The notes beneath the pieces are model-generated. The model was not told where the DNA came from. It saw only the letters and a list, made by a program, of their open reading frames with translations, and made no database searches. The position numbers were made by a program, and so were the translations under genes. DNA of 64,000 nt from Gramella sp. AN32 (GTDB lineage: Bacteria > Bacteroidota > Bacteroidia > Flavobacteriales > Flavobacteriaceae), in contig NZ_QEYO01000014.1 in the NCBI RefSeq assembly GCF_023718305.1, forward strand, positions 78,728 to 142,727, in the 5' to 3' direction. Shown one piece after another: positions 42,980-53,256 of this stretch (the stretch's first letter is position 1; every line of letters starts with the position of its first letter).

Positions 42980-45962
42980 AGAATTCAATTTCCACAATTC
43001 TCAACTGTCCTTTAGCATTTGCTGCTTCCTGGTCTTTATAAAGGTCTAACTCTTTTGTAGGGTTTACTTCAACAATATCTTTAAAGGCATCATCTTCAGA
43101 ATTAGCTCCAATTAACTCAATCTTAATATTTTGAGTTTTTACAGGTTTTAAAGGAAGGGTAATATATCCAAGGCTTCTATTTGTATCTCCTTTAAATAAT
43201 TCTTCTCCATTTGCACTAATTCTAATGGGATAGCTTTTAGTTCTCCAGCCTGTAAATTTTACAACACATTGGGTAAGAGTTGTAGGAGCTGCAAGTTCAT
43301 ATTCTATCCATCCGCTGTTCAAATTTCCATCATTAGTCCATTCACTTCGTTCATTATCATCATAACTTTTATAAACTTCCTCCTCTTTAGACCCTGCAGT
43401 GGCTGATTTTATAAATGCCTGCTTTCGTTTTTCCGTATAAGAATGTGATAGCGGAGTGGGACCCCTTTCGAGATTTGATGGGAGTCCACTTCCGGGAAGC
43501 TTCTCTGCCAGTCCATTCTTTGTTTCAAAAGGAATCGTCTCCAATTCAATTTTTGCTGCCTCTAATCCTTTTGCTTTTGCCTTAATAGTAATATCACCAC
43601 TTTTTGTGGATGATTGTAACATAACTCTGTTTACTCCGTTTGTTACCGCCAGATCTTTCGAAAGAATGTTATTTTCTGGACCATACCCGATTCCTCCAAG
43701 CCATTTACCTTCTCCGCTAATTTGAAAATTGATTTCTGAATTATTTGTTGGACATCTGTTTCCATCTGCATCTACAACCTCAACATCTATAAGGGCAATA
43801 TCAGCTCCATTTGCTTTAAATCCTGTTGGAGATACATGGGAAGTTAACTTAATAGCAACCGGTTCACCGACTGTTTGTTTTTCAGTTTCACTTAAAACAT
43901 TTCCTTCCGGGTCATAACTTACTGCCTTTAAAGTTCCCGGTCTAAATACAATATTATCAAAAGTGAATAGAAAGCCATTGCTTTTCTTCCCGAAGCCTAA
44001 GGATTTCCCATTCAGGAAAAGCTCCACCTTATCCCCTGTGGAAACTACATATTCATTTTTAACAATCGTATTGTTGTAATTCCAGTGACCTATAATATGT
44101 GAGCTATGCTTCTCAATATCAACCCAGCCGTCCCACATGACTTGGTGCGCAAAAAAACCATCCTTAGGAACACGCATGGGATCTACTTCGCCACTACCAC
44201 GATAATTTCCTTCTCCCCGGTGATGGGTATTTGAATCGGAAAAAATAATATTTACACCTCCAGAACTTACTCTTTTTCCAGTGCCAGGTCTTGCTTCAAA
44301 ATAATCGTTCCATCTAATAATATCTTCAATAGCATGGGCATCCTGATTATGATTGTATGCTTCTGCAAGCTCACCTTTGTATAGTGGCCCATCACCTTCT
44401 TTATGAAAAGGCGGGGTAAATTCGTCCCAATACTTTCGCAAACCTTCATCACGTGAATATTCTGTAGCCCACATTGGGATATGGGCACTTTTGTTGATGT
44501 ATAACATTTCTCCACCGTATTCCGCTTCCCGGCTGTCCAGCATTTCCCGGGAGCCAATAGCTCGTCCCCCATAAGGATCATAGGTGTCCCGTATGCTTTT
44601 CATTTCATGCATATGCGGTTCACTTATGGCTTCATTTCCAGATTCGTAAAAAATAATACTTGGATTATTTCGATTGTAAATTATTGCATCACGCATTAAA
44701 CTGGTTCTTTGATTCCAGTTAGCTCCACGGGAATCCCCTTCAGAATCACCTGCTGGCATTGCCTGCATCAATCCTACACGATCAAGAGACTCAATATCCT
44801 GTTTCCATGGAGTAATGTGCATCCATCGCACTAAATTCGCATTTCCTTTTACCATCATCCCATTGCTGAAATCACTCATCCATGGAGGAACCGACATACC
44901 AAGGGCAGGCCATTCATTGCTGGTTCGTTGTGCATAACCTTTAACCTGGATCACCCGGTCATTAAGCCATATTTTTCCATCTTTAAAATCGGTTTTTCTG
45001 AAACCGGTTCGTGTAGTTACTTTATCAATGGTTTTTCCATCTTCTTTCAGTTTTGTATTCACATCGTAGAGGTATCCATAACCCCAGCTCCAAAAGTGGA
45101 GGTTCTCCAGCATTTTATCAGCTTTTAATATTTTTGTTTCTCCGGAAGCCAGTTTTACAAGATCAGTGGAAAAGTTGGCAACCCGGTTCCCCTCCATATC
45201 CATTACTTCAACTTCCATGTAAATCTCTTTTTGAGAATCGCTTTCATTCCTAACCTGCGATTTTACATTAATTCTTGCAGATTTATTCTGGATATTAAAT
45301 TCTGTAGGATAGATATAGGTTCCGGTGGTTTTTAGATTAGAATATAGCGGCAGCGTTTGATAAATTTTATTGGTTATATGCAACATCACATTTTTAGGAA
45401 TTCCGCCGTAATTGGCGTTAAAGTTCTTATCATTCCACCGGTATTTCGCGTTTGTTTCTTTTTCCCGGTAGTCCCAGCTGTTGTCAATGCGTAGTGCGAT
45501 GGTATTTTCTTTATTTCCGGTTTGTACAAGATCTGAAATATCCAGGCCAAAAGCCATTGCTCCATTCTCATGAAGACCAATTTTTTCACCATTTAGAAAG
45601 ATCTCTCCACCCTGGCGAATTCCCTCAAACTCCAGAAATATTTTTTTATCTTCTGCATCTTCTGGAAGCTTAAATTTTTTGCGGTACCAGACAATTCCAG
45701 TAGAATGTTCTTCAATTGATTTTTTAAAAGCTTCTTCCTGGTTATATGCATGGGGTAGCGTTACTTTTTTCCAGTTTTTATCATTAAATTTTGGGTTTTC
45801 AGCACCATTAATGTCACCTTGCTTCAGTTTCCAATCCAAATTAAAATTGAATTCTTTTCGTTCAAACTGCTGTGCCGAAAGAGGAGAGAATACTAATATC
45901 AATACTCCGAATAGCATGAAATAAATACCTTTTTTAATCAAGGAAAAGAAAAAAATATTCAT
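42972..45962 (-). CDS. GH2 family beta-galactosidase-like enzyme
   Basis: 996 residues, signal peptide ending PLSAQ. Domains in order: GH2 sugar-binding (~33-200, WKKVTLPHAYNQEEAF, GIVWYRKKF), immunoglobulin-like (~205-320), TIM barrel (~325-620) with acid/base Glu444 in SGNEA and candidate nucleophile Glu501 in WATEY, then DUF4982-like and Ig-like domains and a C-terminal sandwich (SEWTNDGNLNSGWIEYEL) resembling a discoidin/NPCBM-type binding module. GH2 enzymes with this layout act as exo-beta-galactosidases or related glycosidases; a role in galactan side-chain removal is inferred. It starts 23 bases after the tandem CE12 gene. Its G+C is lower than that of the two genes upstream. Confidence 0.87.
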   Translation of the reverse strand: MNIFFFSLIKKGIYFMLFGVLILVFSPLSAQQFERKEFNFNLDWKLKQGDINGAENPKFNDKNWKKVTLPHAYNQEEAFKKSIEEHSTGIVWYRKKFKLPEDAEDKKIFLEFEGIRQGGEIFLNGEKIGLHENGAMAFGLDISDLVQTGNKENTIALRIDNSWDYREKETNAKYRWNDKNFNANYGGIPKNVMLHITNKIYQTLPLYSNLKTTGTYIYPTEFNIQNKSARINVKSQVRNESDSQKEIYMEVEVMDMEGNRVANFSTDLVKLASGETKILKADKMLENLHFWSWGYGYLYDVNTKLKEDGKTIDKVTTRTGFRKTDFKDGKIWLNDRVIQVKGYAQRTSNEWPALGMSVPPWMSDFSNGMMVKGNANLVRWMHITPWKQDIESLDRVGLMQAMPAGDSEGDSRGANWNQRTSLMRDAIIYNRNNPSIIFYESGNEAISEPHMHEMKSIRDTYDPYGGRAIGSREMLDSREAEYGGEMLYINKSAHIPMWATEYSRDEGLRKYWDEFTPPFHKEGDGPLYKGELAEAYNHNQDAHAIEDIIRWNDYFEARPGTGKRVSSGGVNIIFSDSNTHHRGEGNYRGSGEVDPMRVPKDGFFAHQVMWDGWVDIEKHSSHIIGHWNYNNTIVKNEYVVSTGDKVELFLNGKSLGFGKKSNGFLFTFDNIVFRPGTLKAVSYDPEGNVLSETEKQTVGEPVAIKLTSHVSPTGFKANGADIALIDVEVVDADGNRCPTNNSEINFQISGEGKWLGGIGYGPENNILSKDLAVTNGVNRVMLQSSTKSGDITIKAKAKGLEAAKIELETIPFETKNGLAEKLPGSGLPSNLERGPTPLSHSYTEKRKQAFIKSATAGSKEEEVYKSYDDNERSEWTNDGNLNSGWIEYELAAPTTLTQCVVKFTGWRTKSYPIRISANGEELFKGDTNRSLGYITLPLKPVKTQNIKIELIGANSEDDAFKDIVEVNPTKELDLYKDQEAANAKGQLRIVEIEFYE

Positions 45963-45985
45963 ATAGTTATAATTGAAGGTATTTC

Positions 45986-47506
45986 TTATTCTGCAGTTTC
46001 TTTTTCTGGTATAAGAATGTAACTTCTTATTCCGCTGCCTTTAAGCTGATTTAGTGATTTAGCAAGTATAAAGGCGTTTAATTTCGCACCTTCCATATTG
46101 GTGTGGGTATGGTCTTTAGGGAAATATTTTTTTACTTGCTGCTGGCCCATTTCTTCATATCTCTTCGCAATAGAATCATTGAGGTCTATAAAATATCCAC
46201 CCGCTTCCTGTACGGCTTCTTTGGCCCATTTTGCATAGCTGTTGTCGTTACGTTCAACCTTATTGCTATGCCAGATGTTTCGGGGTATCATGCTTAAAAC
46301 AATGGGAGTAGCTCCTTTGGCTTCGGCTTCTTCAATATACTTTTTCATATACCAGCCATAGGTATGTACCACTTCGGTACTGTCATTTTTAAAATCTACC
46401 GTCTGTGTTTCATCTCCCATGCCTTTTAGAGATCCTCTGTATTTTGGGGTATCAATATGACCGCCATCATTATGTCCAAACTGGATCAGTAAAAAATCAC
46501 CTTTATCTAAACTATCTTCCACCGCTTTCCAAAGTCCTTCCCCCCGGAACGTGCGACTGCTGCGCCCTCCACGTGCTTTGTTATGTACGTTTACTCTTGT
46601 GGTATCAAAATAGGTCTCAATTGGCACGCCCCAGCCAACTAATGTTTCATTATTGCTAGCAACGGTAGAGTCTCCTATGATATACACACCTTTTTTCTTA
46701 GGAAGCTTAATTTGTGGATCGTCCAGAAGATAATTTTTAAGGTCGTTATCACTTTCTTTTAAACCTTCTGCAATTTTTAAAGCGGCTAGAACTGCTCCTT
46801 TCGCTGAAGTATGCGTATGGTCTCTTTTATAAAAATAAGTACCGGTGACATTATCTTCACCCATCTTCTCCATTGCAGAAGCCATTTTATTATTCAGGTT
46901 TATAAAAGTGACCTCTTCCTCTTCAGCAATCTTTTTAGCCCATCTACCGTAAGAATTATCATTTCTTGGGACTTTACCATTTTTCCAGTCATTTCTGGGA
47001 ATTGGCGACATCACAATGGGAATAGCCCCTTTTGCTCTCGCGTCCTGTATTACTTTTCTAATATACCAGCCATAGCTGTGAACAATCTCATGTTCACCGG
47101 TGAGCATATTATCAATTTCCTTACTTTCTTCGCCAGTTCCTTTTATGGTCCCCCTTGCCCTGAAATCGTCATTCAAAGGCCCGGAATCATTATGTCCAAA
47201 CTGGATTAGTACATAATCCCCTTCTTTTAAGCTATCTTTTACCGGCTCCCATAAACCCTTTGCCTGGAAAGTACGGCTGCTAGTGCCTCCCAAGGCATGG
47301 TTTTCCACATTAATTTTGGTGGTGTCCAGAAATTGCCCAATATAATCCCCCCAACCCCAGAGGCCATCATCTCCTTTTCCACTGCCATTTTTTACGGTGG
47401 AATCCCCAACTATATATACAGTAGGTTTTTCTTCGGAATCGGCACCTCCACAGCTTAGGAGAACGAGAGCAAAAAGGGCAGTTATAACGTGTTTATAGAT
47501 TTTCAT
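45986..47506 (-). CDS. Tandem two-domain rhamnogalacturonan acetylesterase (CE12 x 2)
   Basis: 506 residues, lipobox LLSC (Cys19). Two complete SGNH esterase domains follow one another. Domain 1 (~28-250) has Ser36 in GDST, the GG of ALGGTSSRT, Asn106 in FGHND and Asp229/His232 in RDHTHT. Domain 2 (~272-495) has Ser280 in GDST, ARGGRSSRT, Asn346 in FGHND and Asp465/His468 in KDHTHT. Both therefore keep the full catalytic set. CE12 removes acetyl groups from galacturonate in RG-I, clearing the backbone for the lyases. A single-domain CE12 of quite different sequence lies two genes upstream. The lipoprotein signal suggests membrane attachment. Confidence 0.92.
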   Translation of the reverse strand: MKIYKHVITALFALVLLSCGGADSEEKPTVYIVGDSTVKNGSGKGDDGLWGWGDYIGQFLDTTKINVENHALGGTSSRTFQAKGLWEPVKDSLKEGDYVLIQFGHNDSGPLNDDFRARGTIKGTGEESKEIDNMLTGEHEIVHSYGWYIRKVIQDARAKGAIPIVMSPIPRNDWKNGKVPRNDNSYGRWAKKIAEEEEVTFINLNNKMASAMEKMGEDNVTGTYFYKRDHTHTSAKGAVLAALKIAEGLKESDNDLKNYLLDDPQIKLPKKKGVYIIGDSTVASNNETLVGWGVPIETYFDTTRVNVHNKARGGRSSRTFRGEGLWKAVEDSLDKGDFLLIQFGHNDGGHIDTPKYRGSLKGMGDETQTVDFKNDSTEVVHTYGWYMKKYIEEAEAKGATPIVLSMIPRNIWHSNKVERNDNSYAKWAKEAVQEAGGYFIDLNDSIAKRYEEMGQQQVKKYFPKDHTHTNMEGAKLNAFILAKSLNQLKGSGIRSYILIPEKETAE

Positions 47507-47521
47507 GTTTTCAATTTTATT

Positions 47522-50386
47522 TTATTCTGAAATGTTTCTGAAGTCAAACCATAGATTCATAGTAATGCCGTCATCTCCGCTTTTAATCCTGATATTGGTA
47601 GGCTGACTGCTGGGGCCCTGGTGTGACAATGGTTTAAAAGCCCGCATTGCCGGAATTTCGTACATAAATGAAATATCACCTTCCGGGAATTCGGGTTGTG
47701 GGTGGGCGCCGGGGAATGCATTTTTAGGCTCATCGGGAGTAAACAGTCTTAGAAATAATTTGTCCGATTCGGTGAAGATCCTGAAGGTATTTTCCCCTGC
47801 AATTATTTTGGCTGCCAAAAAGTTAGCATGATATCCTTTAAATTCAGGATAAACAAGGTTTTCAAAACTCTCCCCGGTTATGGTGTTATTATAATCTTTT
47901 TCCCAGATGTTATATTCGGTTCCCTGCAACCGGTTTTTCCATACGTGATAAGGGCCTTTGCCAAACCATTTTATACCTTCCATTTTCTCTTCTGGAAAAT
48001 CGAAAGTAATCCCAAATTTGTCAATATCACCTTCATAAAATGCACCATCAAAGCCGCTGCTTCTACCGGCATTTTTGAGAGTAATCATCTCCATTTTCAA
48101 TCTTCCATCTGGGAACATAGTCCATTTAATGGTGTGGATTCCGCCATTATAGTTCAACAAAGCCACTGCATTTTCCCCTTCTTTGCGGGTTTCCACCTTT
48201 TCTACTTCGGCTTTCATCCCAATGGGCCGGGGGCCGTTAAGAAAAGGGATCTCATTTTGCCCATTTTTAATCTGAAGAATTTCCCCGGTTTTAGCATTCA
48301 GTTTTACCATGATGTTTCCGCCTGAAAGCACAACTTCATCCTGGTTTTTTTCCACACTTGCAGTTGTTGAAATTTTTTCTTTCAGCAAAAATTTTTCAGC
48401 ATAATATGGTGCTCTGTGTATTGGCCATGTCCAGGTATAGATTTCACGGTCATGTTTGTCTGTTCCGGTGATTTCCACCCAGTCCCCTTCGAAGAAATTG
48501 TCTTTCAGGGGAATTTTTATTGCGCGTGTTTCTCCTTGCTGGATATCCGGCACATCAATTTCTCCGGAATAAAGAATTTCGGTTTCATCTTTTTCATAGA
48601 AAGTATCCTCTCCTGCTTTTTTTACCTGGTATTTCAGTTCAATTTCATTAAGATTTGTGAATAGATAATCATTGGTGATGAGGAAAGAACCGTCAAAGCT
48701 TTTCGTAATTTGCCGCGGCTCAAATTGAATAGGTGCCCATACTTCTTTAACTGTATAAAAGCTACCTTCTTTCTCTCTATGGGGACCAAGAATACCATCT
48801 GGAGCAAGAGAACCTTTGGAATCGTAGACTTGGTCTCCTGTCCAATCACTTCTTCTCACAGCCGAGTCATTGAAAACCCATAAAAAACCTCCGGCAAAAA
48901 GCGGACTTTCACTGTAGTGCTCCCAGAAGTCAGCAAGACCGGCACCATGTCCGTTGTCATAGGTGCCATGCATAAATTCGGTTGGAAAAAAAACATTTTC
49001 ACCATTGCCAAACCTGTGTACACCGGTAAGATAAGTAGGGTAGTGGTGGGTATCCCAGCCATTAAAATCGGCCCAGGGATGAATGACTATCCTGTCCTGC
49101 GGGTCAAATTCTGAAAAAATGGAATCCAGTTCTTCATTCCAACCACCTTCGTTTCCCTGATCCCAGATAATTACGGAAGGATGATTGACATCCCGCTGCA
49201 CCATTTCTTTTATTAATTTCTTTCCAGTAGCCGTATCATATGGATTTTGCCATCCCGCAAGTTCATCCAGCACAAAAAGCCCCAGAGAATCGCAGGTTTC
49301 CAGAAAATGGTCATCTGGAGGATAATGGAATCTCACCGCATTCATGTTCATGTCCTTTATTAGGTTTACGTCCATTACACTAATCCGCTTGCTGGTGCTC
49401 CTTCCAGATTCTGGCCAGATGGTGTGACGGTTGATCCCCTTCATCACTATTTTTTCACCATTTACATAAATCCCGTCTTTTTTCCTGAAATCAAACGTGC
49501 GAAAACCTATACGCTGCGTAAATTCGTGCAATACGTTACTTCCCCTTACCAAGCTTAGTTTTAAGTTGTAAAGGTTTGGATCTTCTGGGTCCCATGGCTG
49601 GATGTTATTCCATTTTGTTTCAATAGAGATTTTTTCTGAACCGCGTTCTACCGGAAAACTGAAGATTTTCAAGGATCCTTCACCGCCGATCGGTTGTAGG
49701 CTGGCTTTTATTTCAGCATTCTTCGGAACATTCTTCAGAAGTAGTTCTGCTCTTAACGTACCATCCATCTCTGGATCTACAGCAATATGAGAAATATGAG
49801 ATTCAGGATAAATTTCAAGCCATACCGGCCTGTATATCCCTCCAAATAACCACCAGTCCGCCTTACGTTCAGCATTATTTACCGTTAGATTTGCAGAGTG
49901 TTTCCATACGTGCACTTCCAGTAAATTTTCTGAACCATATTTTATAAGGTCGGTAATATCGTACTGAAATTCATAGAAACCACCCTGATGGATGGAACCG
50001 GCAAGTTTACCATTAATGCGAACCTCTGTATCGGTCATTACTCCACCGAATTTGATAATTACTCGTTGCCCGGCATATTCTTTTGGAGCTTCGAATTGAT
50101 ATTTATAAAAACCTTCTTCTTTACTTGGTTCATCCTGTTCCAGTTCTTTATACCATCTTCCATAGGTATATGTTCCAAACCCTTCCAGTTCCCAGTTGGA
50201 TGGAACGTTTATCGTACTCCATTTTCCGCTGTTCTGCCCATCAGTAACTTTAAAATCCCATTTTACCTGATGTTCAAAATCTTTACCTGAAAGCATGATC
50301 TTTTTTGTTTCCTGAGCCTCTAAGAAAAATCCTGTTAATACAAAAAGAAGAATTAGCTGTATTGAAGAATATTTTATTTTTATCAT
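47522..50386 (-). CDS. GH2 family beta-galactosidase, LacZ-like
   Basis: 954 residues, signal peptide ending FLEAQ. Classical five-domain LacZ layout: sugar-binding (~25-195, INVPSNWELEGFGTYTYGRWYKE), Ig-like (~200-300), TIM barrel (~305-580) with the conserved MNAVRFHYPPDD, acid/base Glu413 in QGNEGGWN and nucleophile Glu470 in FPTEFMHG, a second Ig-like domain, and a C-terminal beta-sandwich (Bgal small-chain type; IKWFGKGPYHVWKNRLQG). Most likely an exo-acting beta-galactosidase trimming galactan side chains of RG-I. It lies 15 bases after the tandem CE12 start and 9 bases below the CE12 stop. G+C is higher than in its neighbours. Confidence 0.9.
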   Translation of the reverse strand: MIKIKYSSIQLILLFVLTGFFLEAQETKKIMLSGKDFEHQVKWDFKVTDGQNSGKWSTINVPSNWELEGFGTYTYGRWYKELEQDEPSKEEGFYKYQFEAPKEYAGQRVIIKFGGVMTDTEVRINGKLAGSIHQGGFYEFQYDITDLIKYGSENLLEVHVWKHSANLTVNNAERKADWWLFGGIYRPVWLEIYPESHISHIAVDPEMDGTLRAELLLKNVPKNAEIKASLQPIGGEGSLKIFSFPVERGSEKISIETKWNNIQPWDPEDPNLYNLKLSLVRGSNVLHEFTQRIGFRTFDFRKKDGIYVNGEKIVMKGINRHTIWPESGRSTSKRISVMDVNLIKDMNMNAVRFHYPPDDHFLETCDSLGLFVLDELAGWQNPYDTATGKKLIKEMVQRDVNHPSVIIWDQGNEGGWNEELDSIFSEFDPQDRIVIHPWADFNGWDTHHYPTYLTGVHRFGNGENVFFPTEFMHGTYDNGHGAGLADFWEHYSESPLFAGGFLWVFNDSAVRRSDWTGDQVYDSKGSLAPDGILGPHREKEGSFYTVKEVWAPIQFEPRQITKSFDGSFLITNDYLFTNLNEIELKYQVKKAGEDTFYEKDETEILYSGEIDVPDIQQGETRAIKIPLKDNFFEGDWVEITGTDKHDREIYTWTWPIHRAPYYAEKFLLKEKISTTASVEKNQDEVVLSGGNIMVKLNAKTGEILQIKNGQNEIPFLNGPRPIGMKAEVEKVETRKEGENAVALLNYNGGIHTIKWTMFPDGRLKMEMITLKNAGRSSGFDGAFYEGDIDKFGITFDFPEEKMEGIKWFGKGPYHVWKNRLQGTEYNIWEKDYNNTITGESFENLVYPEFKGYHANFLAAKIIAGENTFRIFTESDKLFLRLFTPDEPKNAFPGAHPQPEFPEGDISFMYEIPAMRAFKPLSHQGPSSQPTNIRIKSGDDGITMNLWFDFRNISE

Positions 50387-50395
50387 AAACTTAAA

Positions 50396-51697
50396 TTAAT
50401 TGCCATCTGGTTTTGCATTTTCGAATCTTGGACTTAAGGGGACCTGCCAGCTTGATAGCTCATTTGGGTGTGCTGGATCATAATCTGGTGCATTTTCATT
50501 CAAATATTTGGCAAGTGGTAAATTTTGTTCTCTAAGACCATGTATAAATGCCAGGGCAATTTCATTAGCGCCAAAACCATTAAAGTGTGTATTATCTTCT
50601 AATTTTTTATCCTGTCCTGGAAAAGTGTTCGCAGGATATTGTACAAAGGCTTTTCGGGAATTCTCATCTCCCCAGCTTTCATACATTCTGGTGGTCATTA
50701 CGGTTAGATCTATTAAGGGTACATTCATTTCCTCTGCGACTTTCCTAATTGCAGCAGGATAATCACCATGTGTTGGATTTAAGCTACCATCGTTATTGAA
50801 AGACCTACGCTGAGTGGGTGTGATAAGAATTGGATTGGCATTTCTTTCTTTTGCTGCTCTCATAAATTCTTTTAAAAGCTTAGTATAAGATTTCCAGGGG
50901 CCAATACCTTGTCCTTTTAGTTTTTCATCGTTATGGGCAAAACCTATTACCAGATAGTCACCTGATTGTATTTGATTTTTAATTTTTTCCAGTCGCTTTC
51001 TTCCTTTAAAGGAAACAAGAGCGGCACCAGAGAATGCATGGTTTGAGATGGCGACCTTATTATTAAAATACTGTGTGACTGCCTGTCCCCATGAGGCCCA
51101 TGGTTCCAGATCCTGATCTGTCATTGTCGAATCCCCTGCCAAATACACAGTTTTTACATTATTTACGGAAGTGACACATATTTTCTGAACAGCTACATCT
51201 CCTGAAAATTCTAGTGTTAGTTTATTGTCCCAATCAAGATCATCAGTTTCACGATCTTTCAGGCTTACATTTTCGCCGTTCCCAATGGAGGGTTTGCGTA
51301 TATTTACTATAAATACTTCTGTTTGACTACCTCCTTTATCAACCTTGATTCTATCTCTCATGATTCTCTTGGATTCAGCTTTGATGGTAGTTTCAGACGA
51401 TTTTGTTGGAGAACCAAGAACAACCTCAATTTTATAGTTTCCTTCAGGTACAATGGTAGAAAAATAGACCGATTCGTTTGCGGTAAAATCTTGAGTATTG
51501 ATCCTTACTTTTTTTGAGGTTCCAAAATCGAAACCATAGGTATTTTTTTCACTGAATTTGATGGGAGATTTTATTAAAGATCCCTTTTCCTTAATATAAC
51601 TATCTCCAAAAATGAAATTCTTTTCTTCCTTTTGGGCAAGAAGCACCTCGCTTGAAGTAGAAAGAAAAATCAAGAAATATATAAATGCATTTTTCAT
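50396..51697 (-). CDS. Rhamnogalacturonan acetylesterase, CE12, with N-terminal beta domain
   Basis: 433 residues, signal peptide ending VLLAQ. Residues ~25-178 form a galactose-binding-like beta domain (YGFDFGTSKKV...LTLEFSGDVAVQKI). Residues ~183-400 are the SGNH hydrolase with Ser190 in GDST, Asn256 in FAHND and Asp368/His371 in EDNTHF. Family CE12 deacetylates RG-I. It is 6 bases after the SASA-type esterase and 9 bases before the GH2 gene, so tightly packed in the operon. The combination of a binding domain plus a CE12 domain is common in Bacteroidetes RG-I loci. Confidence 0.9.
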   Translation of the reverse strand: MKNAFIYFLIFLSTSSEVLLAQKEEKNFIFGDSYIKEKGSLIKSPIKFSEKNTYGFDFGTSKKVRINTQDFTANESVYFSTIVPEGNYKIEVVLGSPTKSSETTIKAESKRIMRDRIKVDKGGSQTEVFIVNIRKPSIGNGENVSLKDRETDDLDWDNKLTLEFSGDVAVQKICVTSVNNVKTVYLAGDSTMTDQDLEPWASWGQAVTQYFNNKVAISNHAFSGAALVSFKGRKRLEKIKNQIQSGDYLVIGFAHNDEKLKGQGIGPWKSYTKLLKEFMRAAKERNANPILITPTQRRSFNNDGSLNPTHGDYPAAIRKVAEEMNVPLIDLTVMTTRMYESWGDENSRKAFVQYPANTFPGQDKKLEDNTHFNGFGANEIALAFIHGLREQNLPLAKYLNENAPDYDPAHPNELSSWQVPLSPRFENAKPDGN

Positions 51698-51703
51698 AAG
51701 GTT

Positions 51704-53227
51704 CTAAAATTTGTTATAGGTTTCTCCTGGCCAGTTGTCTGTTCGAAAAGGAGATGCAGGCAATCCTGCACTATTATATAGATTTGGGTTAGGACTGGCC
51801 TTCCAGGCAAATCTTACGGCTACCGGATCTTTAACTTTTTCAGAGGATACTATTATTGTATTCTTTTTTATTTCAGCTTTCGCAGAATAAAATTTTTGAT
51901 CAGTTCCAGCGATTTCAAATTCACTTAATTCTTTTTCTTCAGCCTTTAATCCGTTTTCGGCATAATTAAAGAAGATTTGTATTTTCTTTCCTTTTTTTTC
52001 GAAATGATCATATATGGGGCCTGAAAAATTAATATCCTTTTTATTATAAGTTTTGGCCAGAGCCCAATAACTTAAACGTTCTCCAACTGTTTTTTTATTT
52101 CTGGGATGAATATCGGTTGGATTCCCTATATCTGTAGTAACTACCATTCCAGTATTAGTCATTCCTTTAAAAGCAATTAACTGAGCTTCCCTTATTTCGG
52201 GATTCTGACTGCGATGTGGAGCAATTTGAACAAAATAAAATGGAAAATCCTCCTGATTCCAAACATCTCTCCAGTTTTCTATCATTGCCGGGAAAAGAGT
52301 TCGATATTGGTAGGCACGATCTGCGTTACTTTCACCCTGATACCATATGGCTCCTTTAATTGTATAATTAATCAGTGGGTGAATCATTGCGTTGTATAAA
52401 ACATAAGGATCTTTATTTTCTTCCCATCTGGAAGGTTTTTCTACAGCTTTTTGGAAATCCGATTTACTGAGAATGGAAGTATAATACTGCTCTAATTTGT
52501 CATAATAATTCTTTTCTTTTTCGGCATGACGCTTAAGAATTGGGAGGAAATTTTGATTTTTCTGAAGTATGTCTTTAGAAGTCCACGATTCTGCTTTGGT
52601 GCCTCCCCATGATGAAGAAATTAAACCAATAGGGACTTTTAGATCCTGATAAAGGCTTCGACCAAAATAATAAGCAACAGCCGAAAAATAATAGGCATTT
52701 TGAGGTGTACATAATTGCCAGGAACCTTCAACATCTTTTTCCGGAGTTTGGGAAGCGTTTACTTCAACAGTGAATAACCTAATGTTTGGGTAATTTGCCG
52801 CCTTAACATCTTCTTTATAATTCATTACTCCTGTCTTCCAGGAATCTCCCTGTTTTCCTAAAGTAAAGTACATATTTGACTGGCCCGAGCAAATCCATAC
52901 TTCTCCCAGTTTAACATCACTTAGTGTAATGGCAATCTCTCCTGTTAATTTGATTTGATATGACTTATTGTCTGCTGTTGGTGTATTAATCTGAACTTTC
53001 CAATTTCCATTCGCATCGGCAACTATATTGATGATTTCATCTTCCCAGCCGAGTTCTATTTTTATTTTTTCATCTGGAGAGGCCCAACCCCAAAGATTTA
53101 CTTCAGAATTTTGCTGTAAAACCATATGATTTCCTACAAGTGGGGGTAGTTTGATTTCGGCCTTGCAGGGATTAGATAGAAAAAAGATCCCACAACAACC
53201 AAATACAATTTTCTTTAAAAATGACAT
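51704..53227 (-). CDS. SASA-domain carbohydrate O-acetylesterase (sialate O-acetylesterase-like)
   Basis: 507 residues, signal peptide ending NPCKA. The family opening LPPLVGNHMVLQQNSEVNLWGWA is followed by an Ig-like domain and an SGNH-type esterase: WICSGQSNMYFTL (nucleophile Ser in GQSN), LISSSWGGTKAESWTS, and GAIWYQGESNADRAYQYR. The name sialate O-acetylesterase is historical; in pectin loci these proteins deacetylate plant-glycan sugars. It is the first gene of the leftward operon (53227 to 40112), with an operator-promoter 30-74 bases upstream of its start codon. Confidence 0.85.
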   Translation of the reverse strand: MSFLKKIVFGCCGIFFLSNPCKAEIKLPPLVGNHMVLQQNSEVNLWGWASPDEKIKIELGWEDEIINIVADANGNWKVQINTPTADNKSYQIKLTGEIAITLSDVKLGEVWICSGQSNMYFTLGKQGDSWKTGVMNYKEDVKAANYPNIRLFTVEVNASQTPEKDVEGSWQLCTPQNAYYFSAVAYYFGRSLYQDLKVPIGLISSSWGGTKAESWTSKDILQKNQNFLPILKRHAEKEKNYYDKLEQYYTSILSKSDFQKAVEKPSRWEENKDPYVLYNAMIHPLINYTIKGAIWYQGESNADRAYQYRTLFPAMIENWRDVWNQEDFPFYFVQIAPHRSQNPEIREAQLIAFKGMTNTGMVVTTDIGNPTDIHPRNKKTVGERLSYWALAKTYNKKDINFSGPIYDHFEKKGKKIQIFFNYAENGLKAEEKELSEFEIAGTDQKFYSAKAEIKKNTIIVSSEKVKDPVAVRFAWKASPNPNLYNSAGLPASPFRTDNWPGETYNKF

Positions 53228-53256
53228 AAAACAGGTATTTGCAAATATAATCCTGT

